Shown in pieces: positions 8,230 to 16,422 of a DNA stretch of 64,000 bases. A program made the translations under genes and the position numbers. The notes beneath the pieces were generated by a model that ran no database searches, was not told the origin of the DNA, and saw only the letters and a list, made by a program, of their open reading frames with translations. Source of the DNA: Lachnospiraceae bacterium (GTDB lineage Bacteria; Bacillota; Clostridia; Lachnospirales; Lachnospiraceae); the NCBI GenBank assembly GCA_017465475.1, contig JAFTWC010000029.1, positions 20,957 through 84,956 on the forward strand, given 5' to 3'. Every line of letters begins with the position of its first letter. Positions within the stretch are counted from its first letter, which is position 1.

Positions 8230-9099
8230 ATGAAGTTGAAAAAAATTGTAGGGGCTCTTGGCGTATTAATGACGGTTACTGCCGTTGGTTGCGGGAGTTC
8301 CGATAATACTGCGAAGAACGATATTACCAATAGTCCGTCGGAAACGGTAACGAAGGGGCCTCTATCAGGGGTGGAAGAGGATGTGCCGGGTGGTATTGAG
8401 ATAACGAAGCCGGTACAGGAAGAAGAGTTTTCGTATGAATTGCAATACAGTTTGAAAGAAGAGTCGGAAGAAGAAAAAGACGGAGAGTTTGTATATTTTA
8501 AGTCTGCGATAAATTATCCTGTCTTTGAGGGAAAGTATGCAGAAAATATGAATCGTTTTGTTGCTTCTTTGACGGAAGGGGTTCGGGAAGAACTGTTTAC
8601 GGCAAGGGACAATGCAAAATTTGATTATGAGGAGTCCAAAAACGATGAATACAGGATTGCTATGTTCCCGGAGGAAGAAGAGTATATTGTCAGTTGTATC
8701 CGGAACAAAGAGCAATATTATACGTTATTTACCAAGTGGTTCAGTTATAGCGGAGGAGCCCATCCGAACACATTTTGTAAAGCCTATGTGGTGGATGTGA
8801 CGAAGGGGGAAGAAGAGTCCTTTGAAAATATGATACGTCCCTACGGTGTAAGTGTGGAAGAGGTGGTTGAGTTTGCTATGACCAGAATTCAGAGTGAGCA
8901 TGGGGATGAATTGTTTGAAACGGATGACGAAAGTGCTTTGAAGGAATGGATACATATGTTTACGCAGGAAAATCAATGGTATTTAAACGATAAGGGACTT
9001 GTACTGTTTGCCAATCCTTATGACATTGCTGCATACGCATACGGTATGATTGAATGTGAAATATCCTATGAGGAATTAGAACAAGGCTTGAAAAAATAA
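8230..9099 (+). CDS. Lipoprotein with RsiV/DUF3298-like domain
   Basis: A 289-residue secreted lipoprotein. The signal peptide MKLKKIVGALGVLMTVTAVG ends at a lipobox Cys (VGCGSS). A Ser/Thr/Asn-rich linker follows. The body (about residues 60-289) looks like the DUF4163/DUF3298 fold of RsiV and PdaC N-terminal regions, with the typical YSGGAHPNT turn and C-terminal LFANPYDIAAYAYG. It probably sits on the outer face of the membrane; the ligand is unknown. ATG 8230 is chosen over ATG 8221 because AAAGGA (8214-8219) is 10 bp away and the signal peptide then starts normally. Confidence 0.8.
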   Translation: MKLKKIVGALGVLMTVTAVGCGSSDNTAKNDITNSPSETVTKGPLSGVEEDVPGGIEITKPVQEEEFSYELQYSLKEESEEEKDGEFVYFKSAINYPVFEGKYAENMNRFVASLTEGVREELFTARDNAKFDYEESKNDEYRIAMFPEEEEYIVSCIRNKEQYYTLFTKWFSYSGGAHPNTFCKAYVVDVTKGEEESFENMIRPYGVSVEEVVEFAMTRIQSEHGDELFETDDESALKEWIHMFTQENQWYLNDKGLVLFANPYDIAAYAYGMIECEISYEELEQGLKK

Positions 9100-9115
9100 T
9101 AAGATGTGCTATACT
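9088..9115 (+). promoter_or_regulatory. mscL: Possible promoter of the mscL operon
   Basis: TTGAAA (9088-9093), 16 bp, TATACT (9110-9115). The -35 box lies at the end of the upstream lipoprotein coding region. Confidence 0.5.
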
Positions 9116-9136
9116 TGATGAGTAGGATAAAAAAGT

Positions 9137-9152
9137 ATCTCCTAAAGGAGAT
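9137..9152 (+). promoter_or_regulatory. Small hairpin in the mscL leader
   Basis: A 7-bp perfect inverted repeat, ATCTCCT-AA-AGGAGAT, holds an SD-like AGGAG 27-32 bases before the mscL ATG. It is not close enough to cover the true SD (GGAGG at 9167-9171). Role unknown. Confidence 0.35.
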
Positions 9153-9178
9153 TGGAAGGATTCAAAGGAGGAAATACT

Positions 9179-9640
9179 ATGTTAAAAGAGTTTAAGCAGT
9201 TCGCAATTAAGGGAAACATGATTGATCTTGCTGTCGGTATGATTATCGGTACCGCATTCAATAAGTTGGTATCGTCTCTTGTAAATGATATGATTATGCC
9301 GCTTCTTGGTTTGTTGACCGGAAAGATTGATTTTGCAAAGCTTTTTATTGCGCTGGACGGAAACAAATATGAGACCCTTGCCGAAGCGGAAGAACTTGGT
9401 GTGGCATGCTTTAAGTACGGTGCTTTTATTGCAGGTTTAATCGACTTTATTATCATGGCATTTGTGGTGTTCTTGTTTGTGAAGTGGATGAATAAGCTCC
9501 GCGATATGGGAAAGAAGGAAGAAGTAGTTGTGCCGGCTGCACCGACTACAAAGGTATGTCCGTTCTGTAAGTCTGAAATTGCAATCGAGGCAACCCGTTG
9601 CCCGCATTGTACTTCTGAACAGCCGACGACGGTAGAATAA
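9179..9640 (+). CDS. mscL: Large-conductance mechanosensitive channel with C-terminal zinc ribbon
   Basis: This 153-residue protein opens under membrane tension to release solutes during hypo-osmotic shock. The MscL core is clear: N-terminal amphipathic helix [12 protein letters not shown], pore helix [19 protein letters not shown], periplasmic loop and TM2 ([20 protein letters not shown]). Unlike E. coli MscL, the cytoplasmic end carries a zinc ribbon, CPFC-x10-CPHC, after a short linker. ATG 9179 follows AGGAGG by 7 bp. The gene leads a close run with two metal-GTPase genes (next start 20 bp downstream), which makes a link to metal status thinkable but unproven. Confidence 0.92.
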   Translation: MLKEFKQFAIKGNMIDLAVGMIIGTAFNKLVSSLVNDMIMPLLGLLTGKIDFAKLFIALDGNKYETLAEAEELGVACFKYGAFIAGLIDFIIMAFVVFLFVKWMNKLRDMGKKEEVVVPAAPTTKVCPFCKSEIAIEATRCPHCTSEQPTTVE

Positions 9641-9659
9641 ATTTTGGAGGTAGTAAGTG

Positions 9660-10811
9660 ATGACAAAGATTGATATTATTTCCGGATTTTTGGGTGCCGG
9701 AAAAACGACACTTATTAAGAAATTGTTAGAGGAAGCATACAAAGGTGAAAAGGTTGTTTTAATTGAGAACGAGTTTGGCGAAATCGGAATCGACGGCGGA
9801 TTCTTAAAGGATGCCGGTGTAGAGATTACGGAAATGAATTCCGGTTGTATCTGTTGTTCTTTAGTAGGTGATTTTGGAAAATCTCTGAAAGAAGTGTTAG
9901 AACGCTTTTCTCCGGACCGCGTGATTATTGAGCCGTCCGGTGTGGGTAAACTTTCTGATGTTATTAAGGCAGTACAGGATGTAAAAGAAGAGTTGCCGAA
10001 TGCAAAATTAAACAGCTTTTCTACAGTAGTAGATGTATCAAAGGCTGCAATGTATATGAAGAATTTCGGTGAGTTTTTCAATAATCAGGTAGAGAGCGCA
10101 AAGACCATTATTTTAAGCCGTACGCAGAAGTATGATGCGGCAAAGACCGAAGTGGTAGTAGGAAAGCTTCGTGCACAGAATCCGAAAGCGATTCTTATTA
10201 CAACAGCTTGGGATGAAATTGACGGTAAGGTAATTCTTTCTGCTATGGAGCAGGAGTCTTCCTTTGAAAATGAGTTGCTGAAAGAGGCACAGGAGCATCA
10301 TCACCATCACGAGCATGGGGAGGACTGCACTTGCGGTTGTCATGACCACGACCATCATCATGAGCATGAGCATCACCATGAACACGAGCACCACCACGAG
10401 CATGGGGAGGACTGCACGTGCGGTTGTCACGACCATGATCATCATCATGAGCACGAGCACCACCATGAGCATGGGGAAGACTGCACCTGCGGTTGCCACG
10501 ATCACGACCATCATCACCACCATCACCATGCGGACGAAGTATTTACCAGCTGGGGAAAAGAGACACCGCATAAGTATGAGCGTGATACCATGCGCGAGAT
10601 TTTAAATAAGCTTGCCAATACGGAAGACTATGGAGTGATTCTTCGTGCAAAGGGTATGGTTCCGGCGACAGATGGTACTTGGATTTATTTTGACCTGACT
10701 CCGGGTGAATTTGAACTCCGCGAAGGAACACCGGATTATACCGGACGTATCTGTGTGATTGGTTCAAAAATTAAAGAAGATGCGTTGGAAGTTTTATTTG
10801 AACTTGCATAA
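9660..10811 (+). CDS. CobW/G3E-family GTPase metallochaperone with His/Cys repeat
   Basis: A 383-residue G3E P-loop GTPase of the COG0523 (CobW/YciC/ZNG1) type. Walker A GFLGAGKTT lies near residue 8, and the metal-binding motif GCICCSLV (CxCC) near residue 62. A long insertion at about residues 212-291 is almost entirely His, Asp, Glu and Cys, with three copies of EHGEDCTCGCHDHDHHH. The CobW C-terminal domain follows (FTSWGKE to the end). COG0523 proteins deliver zinc or other metals to client enzymes; the insertion is a probable metal store or loading site. ATG 9660 is chosen (GGAGG 9 bp upstream); an in-frame GTG lies 3 bp before it. Confidence 0.9.
   Translation: MTKIDIISGFLGAGKTTLIKKLLEEAYKGEKVVLIENEFGEIGIDGGFLKDAGVEITEMNSGCICCSLVGDFGKSLKEVLERFSPDRVIIEPSGVGKLSDVIKAVQDVKEELPNAKLNSFSTVVDVSKAAMYMKNFGEFFNNQVESAKTIILSRTQKYDAAKTEVVVGKLRAQNPKAILITTAWDEIDGKVILSAMEQESSFENELLKEAQEHHHHHEHGEDCTCGCHDHDHHHEHEHHHEHEHHHEHGEDCTCGCHDHDHHHEHEHHHEHGEDCTCGCHDHDHHHHHHHADEVFTSWGKETPHKYERDTMREILNKLANTEDYGVILRAKGMVPATDGTWIYFDLTPGEFELREGTPDYTGRICVIGSKIKEDALEVLFELA
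10296..10530 (+). repeat. In-frame tandem repeat encoding a His/Cys metal-binding segment
   Basis: Three copies begin at 10311, 10398 and 10467 (periods 87 and 69 bases). Each opens with GAGCATGGGGA and encodes EHGEDCTCGC followed by His-rich sequence. The first unit carries an extra six codons (EHEHHH). Copies differ at silent sites, so the array is not brand new. Such arrays vary in copy number by replication slippage while keeping frame. Confidence 0.9.
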
Positions 10812-10837
10812 CAGAGGTTAAAGAGAGGAATCTTAAA

Positions 10838-11779
10838 ATGGAGATACCTGTATATATTATTACCGGATTTTTAGAAAGCGGTAAAACTACATTCATTAAA
10901 AACACGTTGGAAGACCCGAATTTTGCTTCCGGAGAAAAGACCATTCTCCTTCTTTGTGAGGAAGGAATGGAGGAGTATGATACGGAGAGTTTGGAAAAAA
11001 ACAATATCTTTATCATTCCGGTGGAAAACGAAGAAGATTTGTCTCCGAGCTTTTTGAAAAAGTGTCAAACCGATTATCGTCCGGAGCGGGTAATGATTGA
11101 GTTTAACGGAACCTGGAGCATGTCCGGTTTTATTGAGCGGGGGATGCCGCGAGGTTGGGAACTGGCACAGATGATTACCATGGCAGATGCAGGCACCTTT
11201 GAAGTGTATATGAGTAATATGCGTCAGATGATGGCGGAACAGATTAATTTTACGGAGCTTGTGATTTTTAACCGATGTACGGCAGACACAAAGAGAAATA
11301 CGTTCCGTAAAGCGGTACGGGCATTAAATCGACGCGCTCAGGTTCTTTTCGAGTCAGAAGACGGAGAAGACGGCTTTGATGATGAGATTGATTTGCCGTA
11401 TGATTTGAATGCAGATGTGATTGAGATAGAGGATGATGATTACGGTATTTTTTATCTGGATGCATTAGACCAACCGCAAAAGTATGCGGGAAAGACCGTA
11501 CGATTTACAGCAATGGTATACAAAGGACGAGATATTCCGAAGGGTTTTTTTGTTCCGGGACGTTTCGCCATGACTTGTTGTGCGGATGATATCGGATTTG
11601 TGGGAATGCTTTGTAAAGGACCTCAAGCGGATAATTTTAAATTGAGAGACTGGGTAAAAGTCACGGCAAAGGTTTCTGTAGAGTACCAGAGAGAATACGG
11701 CGGGGAAGGTCCTGTGTTGTATCTTGTGGACATGGTGCATACGGCAAAACCGAAAGAGCACCTGATTTATATGAATTAG
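10838..11779 (+). CDS. CobW-like GTPase fused to a YcgQ/DUF1980-like C-terminal domain
   Basis: This 313-residue protein begins with a G3E-type P loop (ITGFLESGKTTFIKN). In place of the CxCC metal motif it has LCEEGMEEYD, so it is a divergent member. The C-terminal part (about residues 195-313) matches the C-terminal pattern of the YcgQ/TIGR03943 (DUF1980) family: GKTVRFTAMVYKG, then RFAMTCCADDIGFVGMLC, DWVKVTAKV and YLVDMVHTAKP. YcgQ normally partners the YcgR permease, which is thought to be metal related, and neither is present here. It lies 26 bp after the His-rich CobW gene, probably in one operon. Function in metal handling is inference. Confidence 0.8.
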   Translation: MEIPVYIITGFLESGKTTFIKNTLEDPNFASGEKTILLLCEEGMEEYDTESLEKNNIFIIPVENEEDLSPSFLKKCQTDYRPERVMIEFNGTWSMSGFIERGMPRGWELAQMITMADAGTFEVYMSNMRQMMAEQINFTELVIFNRCTADTKRNTFRKAVRALNRRAQVLFESEDGEDGFDDEIDLPYDLNADVIEIEDDDYGIFYLDALDQPQKYAGKTVRFTAMVYKGRDIPKGFFVPGRFAMTCCADDIGFVGMLCKGPQADNFKLRDWVKVTAKVSVEYQREYGGEGPVLYLVDMVHTAKPKEHLIYMN

Positions 11780-11794
11780 GATTGCGAGGAAAAA

Positions 11795-12646
11795 ATGAAA
11801 CAGACAGGCAGTAAACGGCATATCTTTTCAGTAACGACACGGAAGAAATGCTTAAGGACTGCATGTCTGTTTTTTTTAGTTGCAGTTTTCCTGAGTGTAT
11901 GTATGTTAAAAAGTGAGCGTATGGAGAGGACATTTATGAGAAAAACAATTATGATTACAGCCCACAGAGGAGCATCCTACGGAACTCCGGAAAACACAAG
12001 AGCATCCATAGATTTGGCGATTGCAGAACAGGCGGATTATGTAGAGATAGATGTGAGAATGACAGCAGACAAGGTTCCTGTATTGATGCATGACCGGGCA
12101 TTATTTCGTACCACAGGAGTTGTGAATGATATCGATAAAGTGACGTATGAGGAGGTTTCTTACTATGATGCGGGAGCTGGATATGCAAAAGAATTTGTAG
12201 GAGAACAGGTTCCTTCTTTGCAGGAAGTATTAGAAGAATACGGCGGTAAAATAAAGTTTAACATCGAATTGAAAGAAGAAGAGAACAGAGAACTGGCAGA
12301 ATCCGTAGTGGCATTGATAGAACGGTACGGATTAGAAGAGCGTTGCGTGGTAACTTCTGCATTCTATGAACAGTTGGAATATGTGAAAAAAGAAAATAAA
12401 TCCATTAGAACCGGCTACATTTTGTCTTTGGTATACGGGGAAATTTTTCATTGTGATGCGGCAGACTTTTTCAGTATTAAATGGAATTATATTACGGAGC
12501 AATTGGTAAAGGGGGCACATAAAAGAGGAAAAGAAGTCCATGCATGGACAGTAAATAAGAAACATGAAATAAAACAAATGCAGGAGCTTAATGTAGATAA
12601 TATAATAACGGATAAGCCGGCTTATGTAAGGGAAGTGATTCAATGA
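11795..12646 (+). CDS. Membrane-anchored glycerophosphodiester phosphodiesterase
   Basis: A 283-residue enzyme that hydrolyses glycerophosphodiesters to glycerol 3-phosphate and an alcohol. One N-terminal transmembrane helix (TACLFFLVAVFLSVCML, about residues 22-38) is followed by a GDPD TIM barrel. The catalytic pieces are AHRGASYGTPENT, the metal-binding pair in YVEIDVRMTAD, and the VLMHD histidine. The barrel appears to sit outside the membrane, tethered by the helix. The gene starts 15 bp after the CobW-fusion gene and probably belongs to that run. A shorter start at ATG 11926 or 11937 would give a cytosolic form. Confidence 0.88.
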   Translation: MKQTGSKRHIFSVTTRKKCLRTACLFFLVAVFLSVCMLKSERMERTFMRKTIMITAHRGASYGTPENTRASIDLAIAEQADYVEIDVRMTADKVPVLMHDRALFRTTGVVNDIDKVTYEEVSYYDAGAGYAKEFVGEQVPSLQEVLEEYGGKIKFNIELKEEENRELAESVVALIERYGLEERCVVTSAFYEQLEYVKKENKSIRTGYILSLVYGEIFHCDAADFFSIKWNYITEQLVKGAHKRGKEVHAWTVNKKHEIKQMQELNVDNIITDKPAYVREVIQ

Positions 12647-12712
12647 TGCAACATTTCAAAAAACTGCCGTATTATATTTGTAGAATGTAAACGATATGAT
12701 GCGGAGGTTTGT

Positions 12713-13504
12713 ATGGCAGTAAAGGTTGCACTGGATGCAGGACACGGCGGATATGATAGCGGAGCGGTACATGAAGGTCGCAGGGAAAAGGATGATAATC
12801 TTGCACTTACGCTTGCGGTAGGAGAAATTTTGGAACAAAACGGAGTGAATGTGGTGTATACAAGAACAGAAGATGTGTATGATTCTCCGGTACGAAAAGC
12901 GCAGATTGCAAATGAGTCGGGAGCAGACTATTTTATTTCTTTTCATCGCAATTCCAGTCCCAATGACAATCAGTATACCGGTGTAGAGACTCTTTTGTAT
13001 GATGAAAACGGAGTTAAAGCAGAGATGGCGCGTGCTATCAATGCAGAACTTGCGAAAGTAGGATTCCGGGATTTGGGATTAAATATAAGACGGGATTTGG
13101 CAGTACTTCGGCGTACCCAGATGCCGGCACTTCTTTTGGAAGTAGGATTTATAAATACCGATGCGGATAATGCACTTTTGGATGCTAGATTTGATGACAC
13201 GGCTCAGGCTATTGCCAACGGAGTATTACAGACCATTGGAGGAGAAATCGGTCCGGGAGCAGGAACCGGCTCCGGCAGGCCGGTATCAGAGGCCTACGCG
13301 GTACAGGTAGGCTTGTTCCGGAATCCGGAAAATGCCGATAATTTATATCGGGAGCTGGTAGCTCTCGGAATTCCGTCAGATATTTCAAGAAGCGGAAGTT
13401 TTTATGCGGTACGAGCGGGAAGAACGGAAAGTCTGAATGAAGCGGTGGCATTGCAACAGGAGTTACAGCAGTTGGGATATGATACGTTAGTGGTAACGTT
13501 ATAG
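12713..13504 (+). CDS. N-acetylmuramoyl-L-alanine amidase with SPOR domain, no signal peptide (CwlC-like)
   Basis: A 263-residue zinc amidase of the Amidase_3 family that cleaves the MurNAc-L-Ala bond in peptidoglycan. Zinc ligands are visible in LDAGHGGYDSG, the Glu of GRREKD, and FISFHRNSS; the catalytic Glu is in LLLEVGFI. Residues 190-263 form a SPOR-like domain (AYAVQVGLFRNPENADNLYREL). SPOR domains bind denuded glycan. The lack of a signal peptide and this order match CwlC-type amidases, which lyse the mother cell late in sporulation; the role here is inference. ATG 12713 follows CGGAGG. The stop overlaps the tail of the opposite-strand CmpB gene by 6 bp. Confidence 0.88.
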   Translation: MAVKVALDAGHGGYDSGAVHEGRREKDDNLALTLAVGEILEQNGVNVVYTRTEDVYDSPVRKAQIANESGADYFISFHRNSSPNDNQYTGVETLLYDENGVKAEMARAINAELAKVGFRDLGLNIRRDLAVLRRTQMPALLLEVGFINTDADNALLDARFDDTAQAIANGVLQTIGGEIGPGAGTGSGRPVSEAYAVQVGLFRNPENADNLYRELVALGIPSDISRSGSFYAVRAGRTESLNEAVALQQELQQLGYDTLVVTL

Positions 13505-13921
13505 TTTCTTTTTACAAAGAAGGCGCTCAAATAATAGTCCGGCCAAGGCCCAACAAGGTGCATAATCCAGTCGGATAACGCCTTTATAATTGAGTTTTGC
13601 CTTGCTGTAATCCCAAGGGCAGGCATTGTGACGTTTCAGAAGGACACCGGTAGTGAATTCGCAAAAAAAGATTCCGGTAGCGTAAATCAGACCGCGGACG
13701 ACAGCAGACTTTTCTTTGATTTTGTTATAAACAGCAGGGATAACGGCGGCAAGACCGTAGATGGGAAACATCCACACGGAAGTACGGCAAAAGAGCCGGT
13801 TATCTTTTGTGTGGTTCTTTACGGAATGGAGACCGGTCCAAAAACATTCCAGACACCAACCGGTGAAACCGCAACGGATAAAGTCGGAACAAAAGTGTCC
13901 CACGGAATGAAAAAAATGCAT
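13499..13921 (-). CDS. CmpB-type (putative ABC type IV) integral membrane protein
   Basis: A 140-residue membrane protein of the PF06541 (ABC_trans_CmpB) kind, with about three to four hydrophobic segments and the family pattern GFTGWCLECFW, VWMFPIYGLAAV, and a Trp/Tyr-rich end (CPWDYS, NYKGVIRLDYAPCWALAGLLFE). Function is unknown in the family; the name is historical. ATG 13921 has AGGAGG 5 bp upstream, but that SD sits in one arm of a long inverted repeat, so translation may be controlled. It is transcribed away from tyrA on the same strand. Confidence 0.75.
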   Translation of the reverse strand: MHFFHSVGHFCSDFIRCGFTGWCLECFWTGLHSVKNHTKDNRLFCRTSVWMFPIYGLAAVIPAVYNKIKEKSAVVRGLIYATGIFFCEFTTGVLLKRHNACPWDYSKAKLNYKGVIRLDYAPCWALAGLLFERLLCKKKL

Positions 13922-13922
13922 A

Positions 13923-13987
13923 AAAACCTCCTGTATTATTTTCCGTTTTAGTATGTACCGATAAGGAAAAAATATACAGGAGGTTTT
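13923..13987 (-). promoter_or_regulatory. 14-bp inverted repeat covering the CmpB gene SD
   Basis: AAAACCTCCTGTAT (13923-13936) is perfectly inverted at 13974-13987 with a 37-base loop. Further A/T-rich pairing (ATTTTCC with GGAAAAAAT) is possible inside. In minus-strand RNA the upstream arm contains CCTCC and would pair with the SD of the CmpB gene. The same hairpin ends in TTTTT and lies just after tyrA, so it could also act as the tyrA terminator. Confidence 0.6.
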
Positions 13988-14010
13988 GAATATAGTGCTA
14001 TGGGAACCGA

Positions 14011-15102
14011 TTACCGATATACGGTAAAACGGTTATCTGATAGTAGTGTATATGCACGTTCTAAAGAGTCTCTGTCATAAAACTCGATGCGAAGAGCTCC
14101 TTGTTCGTAGGCACGATTATGCACGATACCGATATTTTTTAAGCTGATGCCGTGGACTGCCAACAGGGTGGCGAAGGTGGCGATGGCACCGGCTTCATCA
14201 CGAAGGTCCGCATGAAGGACAAAGGATTCCGGAAGAACGCCTTTCCGTTCCTGGAGGGAGCTGCGGAATTCGCCGGCCTCGGAAAACAGTGCACGGATTT
14301 CTTCTTTGTTATCTGAAGATAATGCCTGTTCTGCCTCGGTAAGTAAAGAAATGTAGCGACGCAATGTAGGCAAAACATAGTCGGTATTTGCGGATAAAAT
14401 GCTCTCCCAAAGGGATGGGGAGGAAGAGGCAATCCGGGTAATGTCCTTAAAACCACCGGCTGCTAAAAGGCGCATGGTGTCGGCCTCTTCCGAGGTGCGC
14501 ACCAAATTTACAAGCTGTGCCGCAATTAAGTGGGGTACATGACTGATGGCGGACACGGCATCATCGTGTTCTGACGGAGAAAGAACCACAGGAATGGATT
14601 TTATTTGTTTTACCAAAGTAAGAAATGCCTCTACCCGTTCCTGCGGACAATCTTCGGTTAAAGTAACAGCATAGTATGCATTTTCCATAAGAAGAGCATT
14701 GCTGTTTGTAAAGCCGGTTCGTTCAGAACCGGTCATCGGGTGTCCACCGATAAATTGAGTAGAAAGACCTGCGGCTTTTGCAGCGGCATGAATTCCGGAT
14801 TTTACACTGCCTACGTCCGTAAGAATGGTTTTATTCGAAATGACTTCTTTTAATTTCGGCAAATAGGAAATATTGCAATCTACCGGCGCACAAAGAAAAA
14901 TGTAGTCGCAGTTGGAAAGCTCTTTTAACGAAAAAACAACATTATCCAATACCGCAGTGTTTAACGCATTCTTTAAGTCATCAGAGAGTTCCGGTCTTCT
15001 GGAGTATGCCGTAATTTTGCAGGAAGGGGTTGTTTCCCGCAGAGCTCTGGCGATGGAGCCGCCGATTAGGCCGAGACCGATAAAGCCAAATTGTGTATCC
15101 AT
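14011..15102 (-). CDS. tyrA: Prephenate dehydrogenase with ACT domain
   Basis: A 363-residue enzyme that oxidises prephenate to 4-hydroxyphenylpyruvate in tyrosine synthesis. The Rossmann motif [16 protein letters not shown] opens the protein. The conserved [13 protein letters not shown] and [15 protein letters not shown] segments carry the catalytic His residues. A C-terminal ACT domain (about residues 292-363, [20 protein letters not shown]) suggests allosteric feedback by tyrosine. It follows aroF by 12 bp on the same strand, forming an aroF-tyrA operon that commits carbon to the shikimate pathway and then to tyrosine. Confidence 0.95.
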   Translation of the reverse strand: MDTQFGFIGLGLIGGSIARALRETTPSCKITAYSRRPELSDDLKNALNTAVLDNVVFSLKELSNCDYIFLCAPVDCNISYLPKLKEVISNKTILTDVGSVKSGIHAAAKAAGLSTQFIGGHPMTGSERTGFTNSNALLMENAYYAVTLTEDCPQERVEAFLTLVKQIKSIPVVLSPSEHDDAVSAISHVPHLIAAQLVNLVRTSEEADTMRLLAAGGFKDITRIASSSPSLWESILSANTDYVLPTLRRYISLLTEAEQALSSDNKEEIRALFSEAGEFRSSLQERKGVLPESFVLHADLRDEAGAIATFATLLAVHGISLKNIGIVHNRAYEQGALRIEFYDRDSLERAYTLLSDNRFTVYR

Positions 15103-15114
15103 GAAAAGACTCCT

Positions 15115-16131
15115 TTATAAAAGTGGTTTGCCCATCATAGCAGAGAGTGGGCGAAGGGTATCACAAAGTTCCTCAAATTGTGCGAAGGTAAGAGACTGCG
15201 GGCCGTCGGAAAGAGCTTTTTCCGGACACGGATGGGTCTCAATCATAAGACCGTCGGCACCTGCGGCGACAGAAGCAAAGGCTAATGGTTTTACATAATC
15301 TCTGACACCGGTGGCGTGACTTGGGTCAACGATAATCGGAAGATGGCTTTTTTGACGAATTACCGGCACTGCAGCCAAATCCAACGTATTTCTGGTGGCG
15401 GTTTCAAAGGTGCGGATACCGCGTTCGCAAAGAACTACATTTGGGTTGCCTTCCGCAAGAATATACTCTGCTGCATTTAACCACTCGTCAATGGTAGCAG
15501 ATAACCCCCGCTTTAACAGTACCGGAAGCCCGGTTTTTCCCACTTCTTTTAACAGGAAGAAGTTCTGCATGTTTCTTGCACCGATTTGTAACATATCTAC
15601 ATACTTTACTGCGGCTTCTACGGCAGCAAGACTGGTTACTTCACAAACAACCGGAAGACCGGTGGCATCTTTGGCTTCTTTCATTAAACGAAGACCGTCT
15701 TCTTCCATACCCTGGAAGGAGTACGGAGAAGTCCGGGGCTTGTAAGCACCGCCGCGTAAAATCTGAGCACCGGCTTTCTTTATTGCGATAGCAGTTTCCA
15801 GTACCTGATCAGCGGATTCCACCGCACACGGCCCTGACATAATAACAAGGTTATTTCCGCCGATGTTTGCATTACCGACTTTTACAACGGTTGGTTCCGG
15901 ATGAAACTTTTTATTGGCAAGTTTATAGCTTTCGGTGACGGCAACAATGCGATCAACGCCTTCTTTAATTTCAAGGTTCTTATCGGCAAGAACCGTTTTA
16001 TCGCCTACCACACCGATAATGGTGACTTCATGGCCGTGGGAGAGGTGGGTATCCAATCCCTGACTCTGAACGAAAGAAACAACATTGTTAATTGCTTCCA
16101 TGGAAGCATTGGGTTTCATTACTATAATCAT
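15115..16131 (-). CDS. aroF: 3-deoxy-7-phosphoheptulonate (DAHP) synthase
   Basis: A 338-residue class I-beta DAHP synthase that condenses phosphoenolpyruvate with erythrose 4-phosphate, the first step of aromatic synthesis. An N-terminal ferredoxin-like/ACT-like regulatory domain ([10 protein letters not shown] to about residue 70) is followed by the KDO8P/DAHP synthase barrel with [25 protein letters not shown], and IVDPSHATG. The start at 16131 is chosen because GGAG lies 8 bp upstream and family members start MIIVMK; the longer frame has no RBS. A consensus promoter lies 54 bp upstream. Confidence 0.95.
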   Translation of the reverse strand: MIIVMKPNASMEAINNVVSFVQSQGLDTHLSHGHEVTIIGVVGDKTVLADKNLEIKEGVDRIVAVTESYKLANKKFHPEPTVVKVGNANIGGNNLVIMSGPCAVESADQVLETAIAIKKAGAQILRGGAYKPRTSPYSFQGMEEDGLRLMKEAKDATGLPVVCEVTSLAAVEAAVKYVDMLQIGARNMQNFFLLKEVGKTGLPVLLKRGLSATIDEWLNAAEYILAEGNPNVVLCERGIRTFETATRNTLDLAAVPVIRQKSHLPIIVDPSHATGVRDYVKPLAFASVAAGADGLMIETHPCPEKALSDGPQSLTFAQFEELCDTLRPLSAMMGKPLL

Positions 16132-16184
16132 GTTCGTATCTCCTCTGTAACAATTTATTTTCATGTGATTTTTGTTCTATCGTT

Positions 16185-16213
16185 ATTGTAAACCCGGTTT
16201 TTTTATTTGTCAA
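16185..16213 (-). promoter_or_regulatory. Promoter of aroF-tyrA
   Basis: On the minus strand, TTGACA (16208-16213), 17 bp, TACAAT (16185-16190). The leader is too short for a T-box and none is visible. Confidence 0.85.
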
Positions 16214-16315
16214 CGCTTTTTTGCTTTAAAGCGCAACGGTTTAAAGTGACAATATCGTAAAACCCGCAGAATATAAGGAAAAATTACGATTTTATTTTAA
16301 AAAATTTTTGTGTAA

Positions 16316-16344
16316 ACTATGCAGGAGATTATTGCAGACTATGC
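16316..16344 (+). promoter_or_regulatory. Direct repeat upstream of the LytTR gene promoter
   Basis: ACTATGC occurs at 16316-16322 and 16338-16344, a 22-bp period that puts both on the same DNA face. They end 8 bp before the -35 box. LytTR proteins bind pairs of roughly 9-bp direct repeats with a similar period, so this is a plausible autoregulatory site. Confidence 0.45.
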
Positions 16345-16352
16345 GAAACCTA

Positions 16353-16380
16353 TTGCGAAAAAAATTTTTTCGTGTATGAT
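16353..16380 (+). promoter_or_regulatory. Promoter of the LytTR gene
   Basis: TTGCGA (16353-16358), 16 bp, TATGAT (16375-16380). The spacer contains CGAAAAAAATTTTTTCG (16356-16372), a perfect inverted repeat with A/T tracts that should bend the DNA. Confidence 0.6.
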
Positions 16381-16422
16381 AAACTTAACGAGCTCGATGG
16401 AAGAGGGAAGGAGGAGCGGGAG

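Noticed and set aside
9142-9666. Long minus-strand frame opposite mscL (174 codons)
   Set aside because: It mirrors mscL exactly, has no RBS, and its translation shows no domain.
10296-10530. CRISPR-like array
   Set aside because: The repeats are in-frame codons of a His/Cys insertion in a GTPase, with no unique spacers.
13628-13951. Plus-strand frame opposite the CmpB gene
   Set aside because: The minus strand has a family match and a good SD; this frame has neither.
16132-16260. T-box upstream of aroF-tyrA
   Set aside because: The promoter lies only about 50 bp before the start codon, leaving no room for a T-box.
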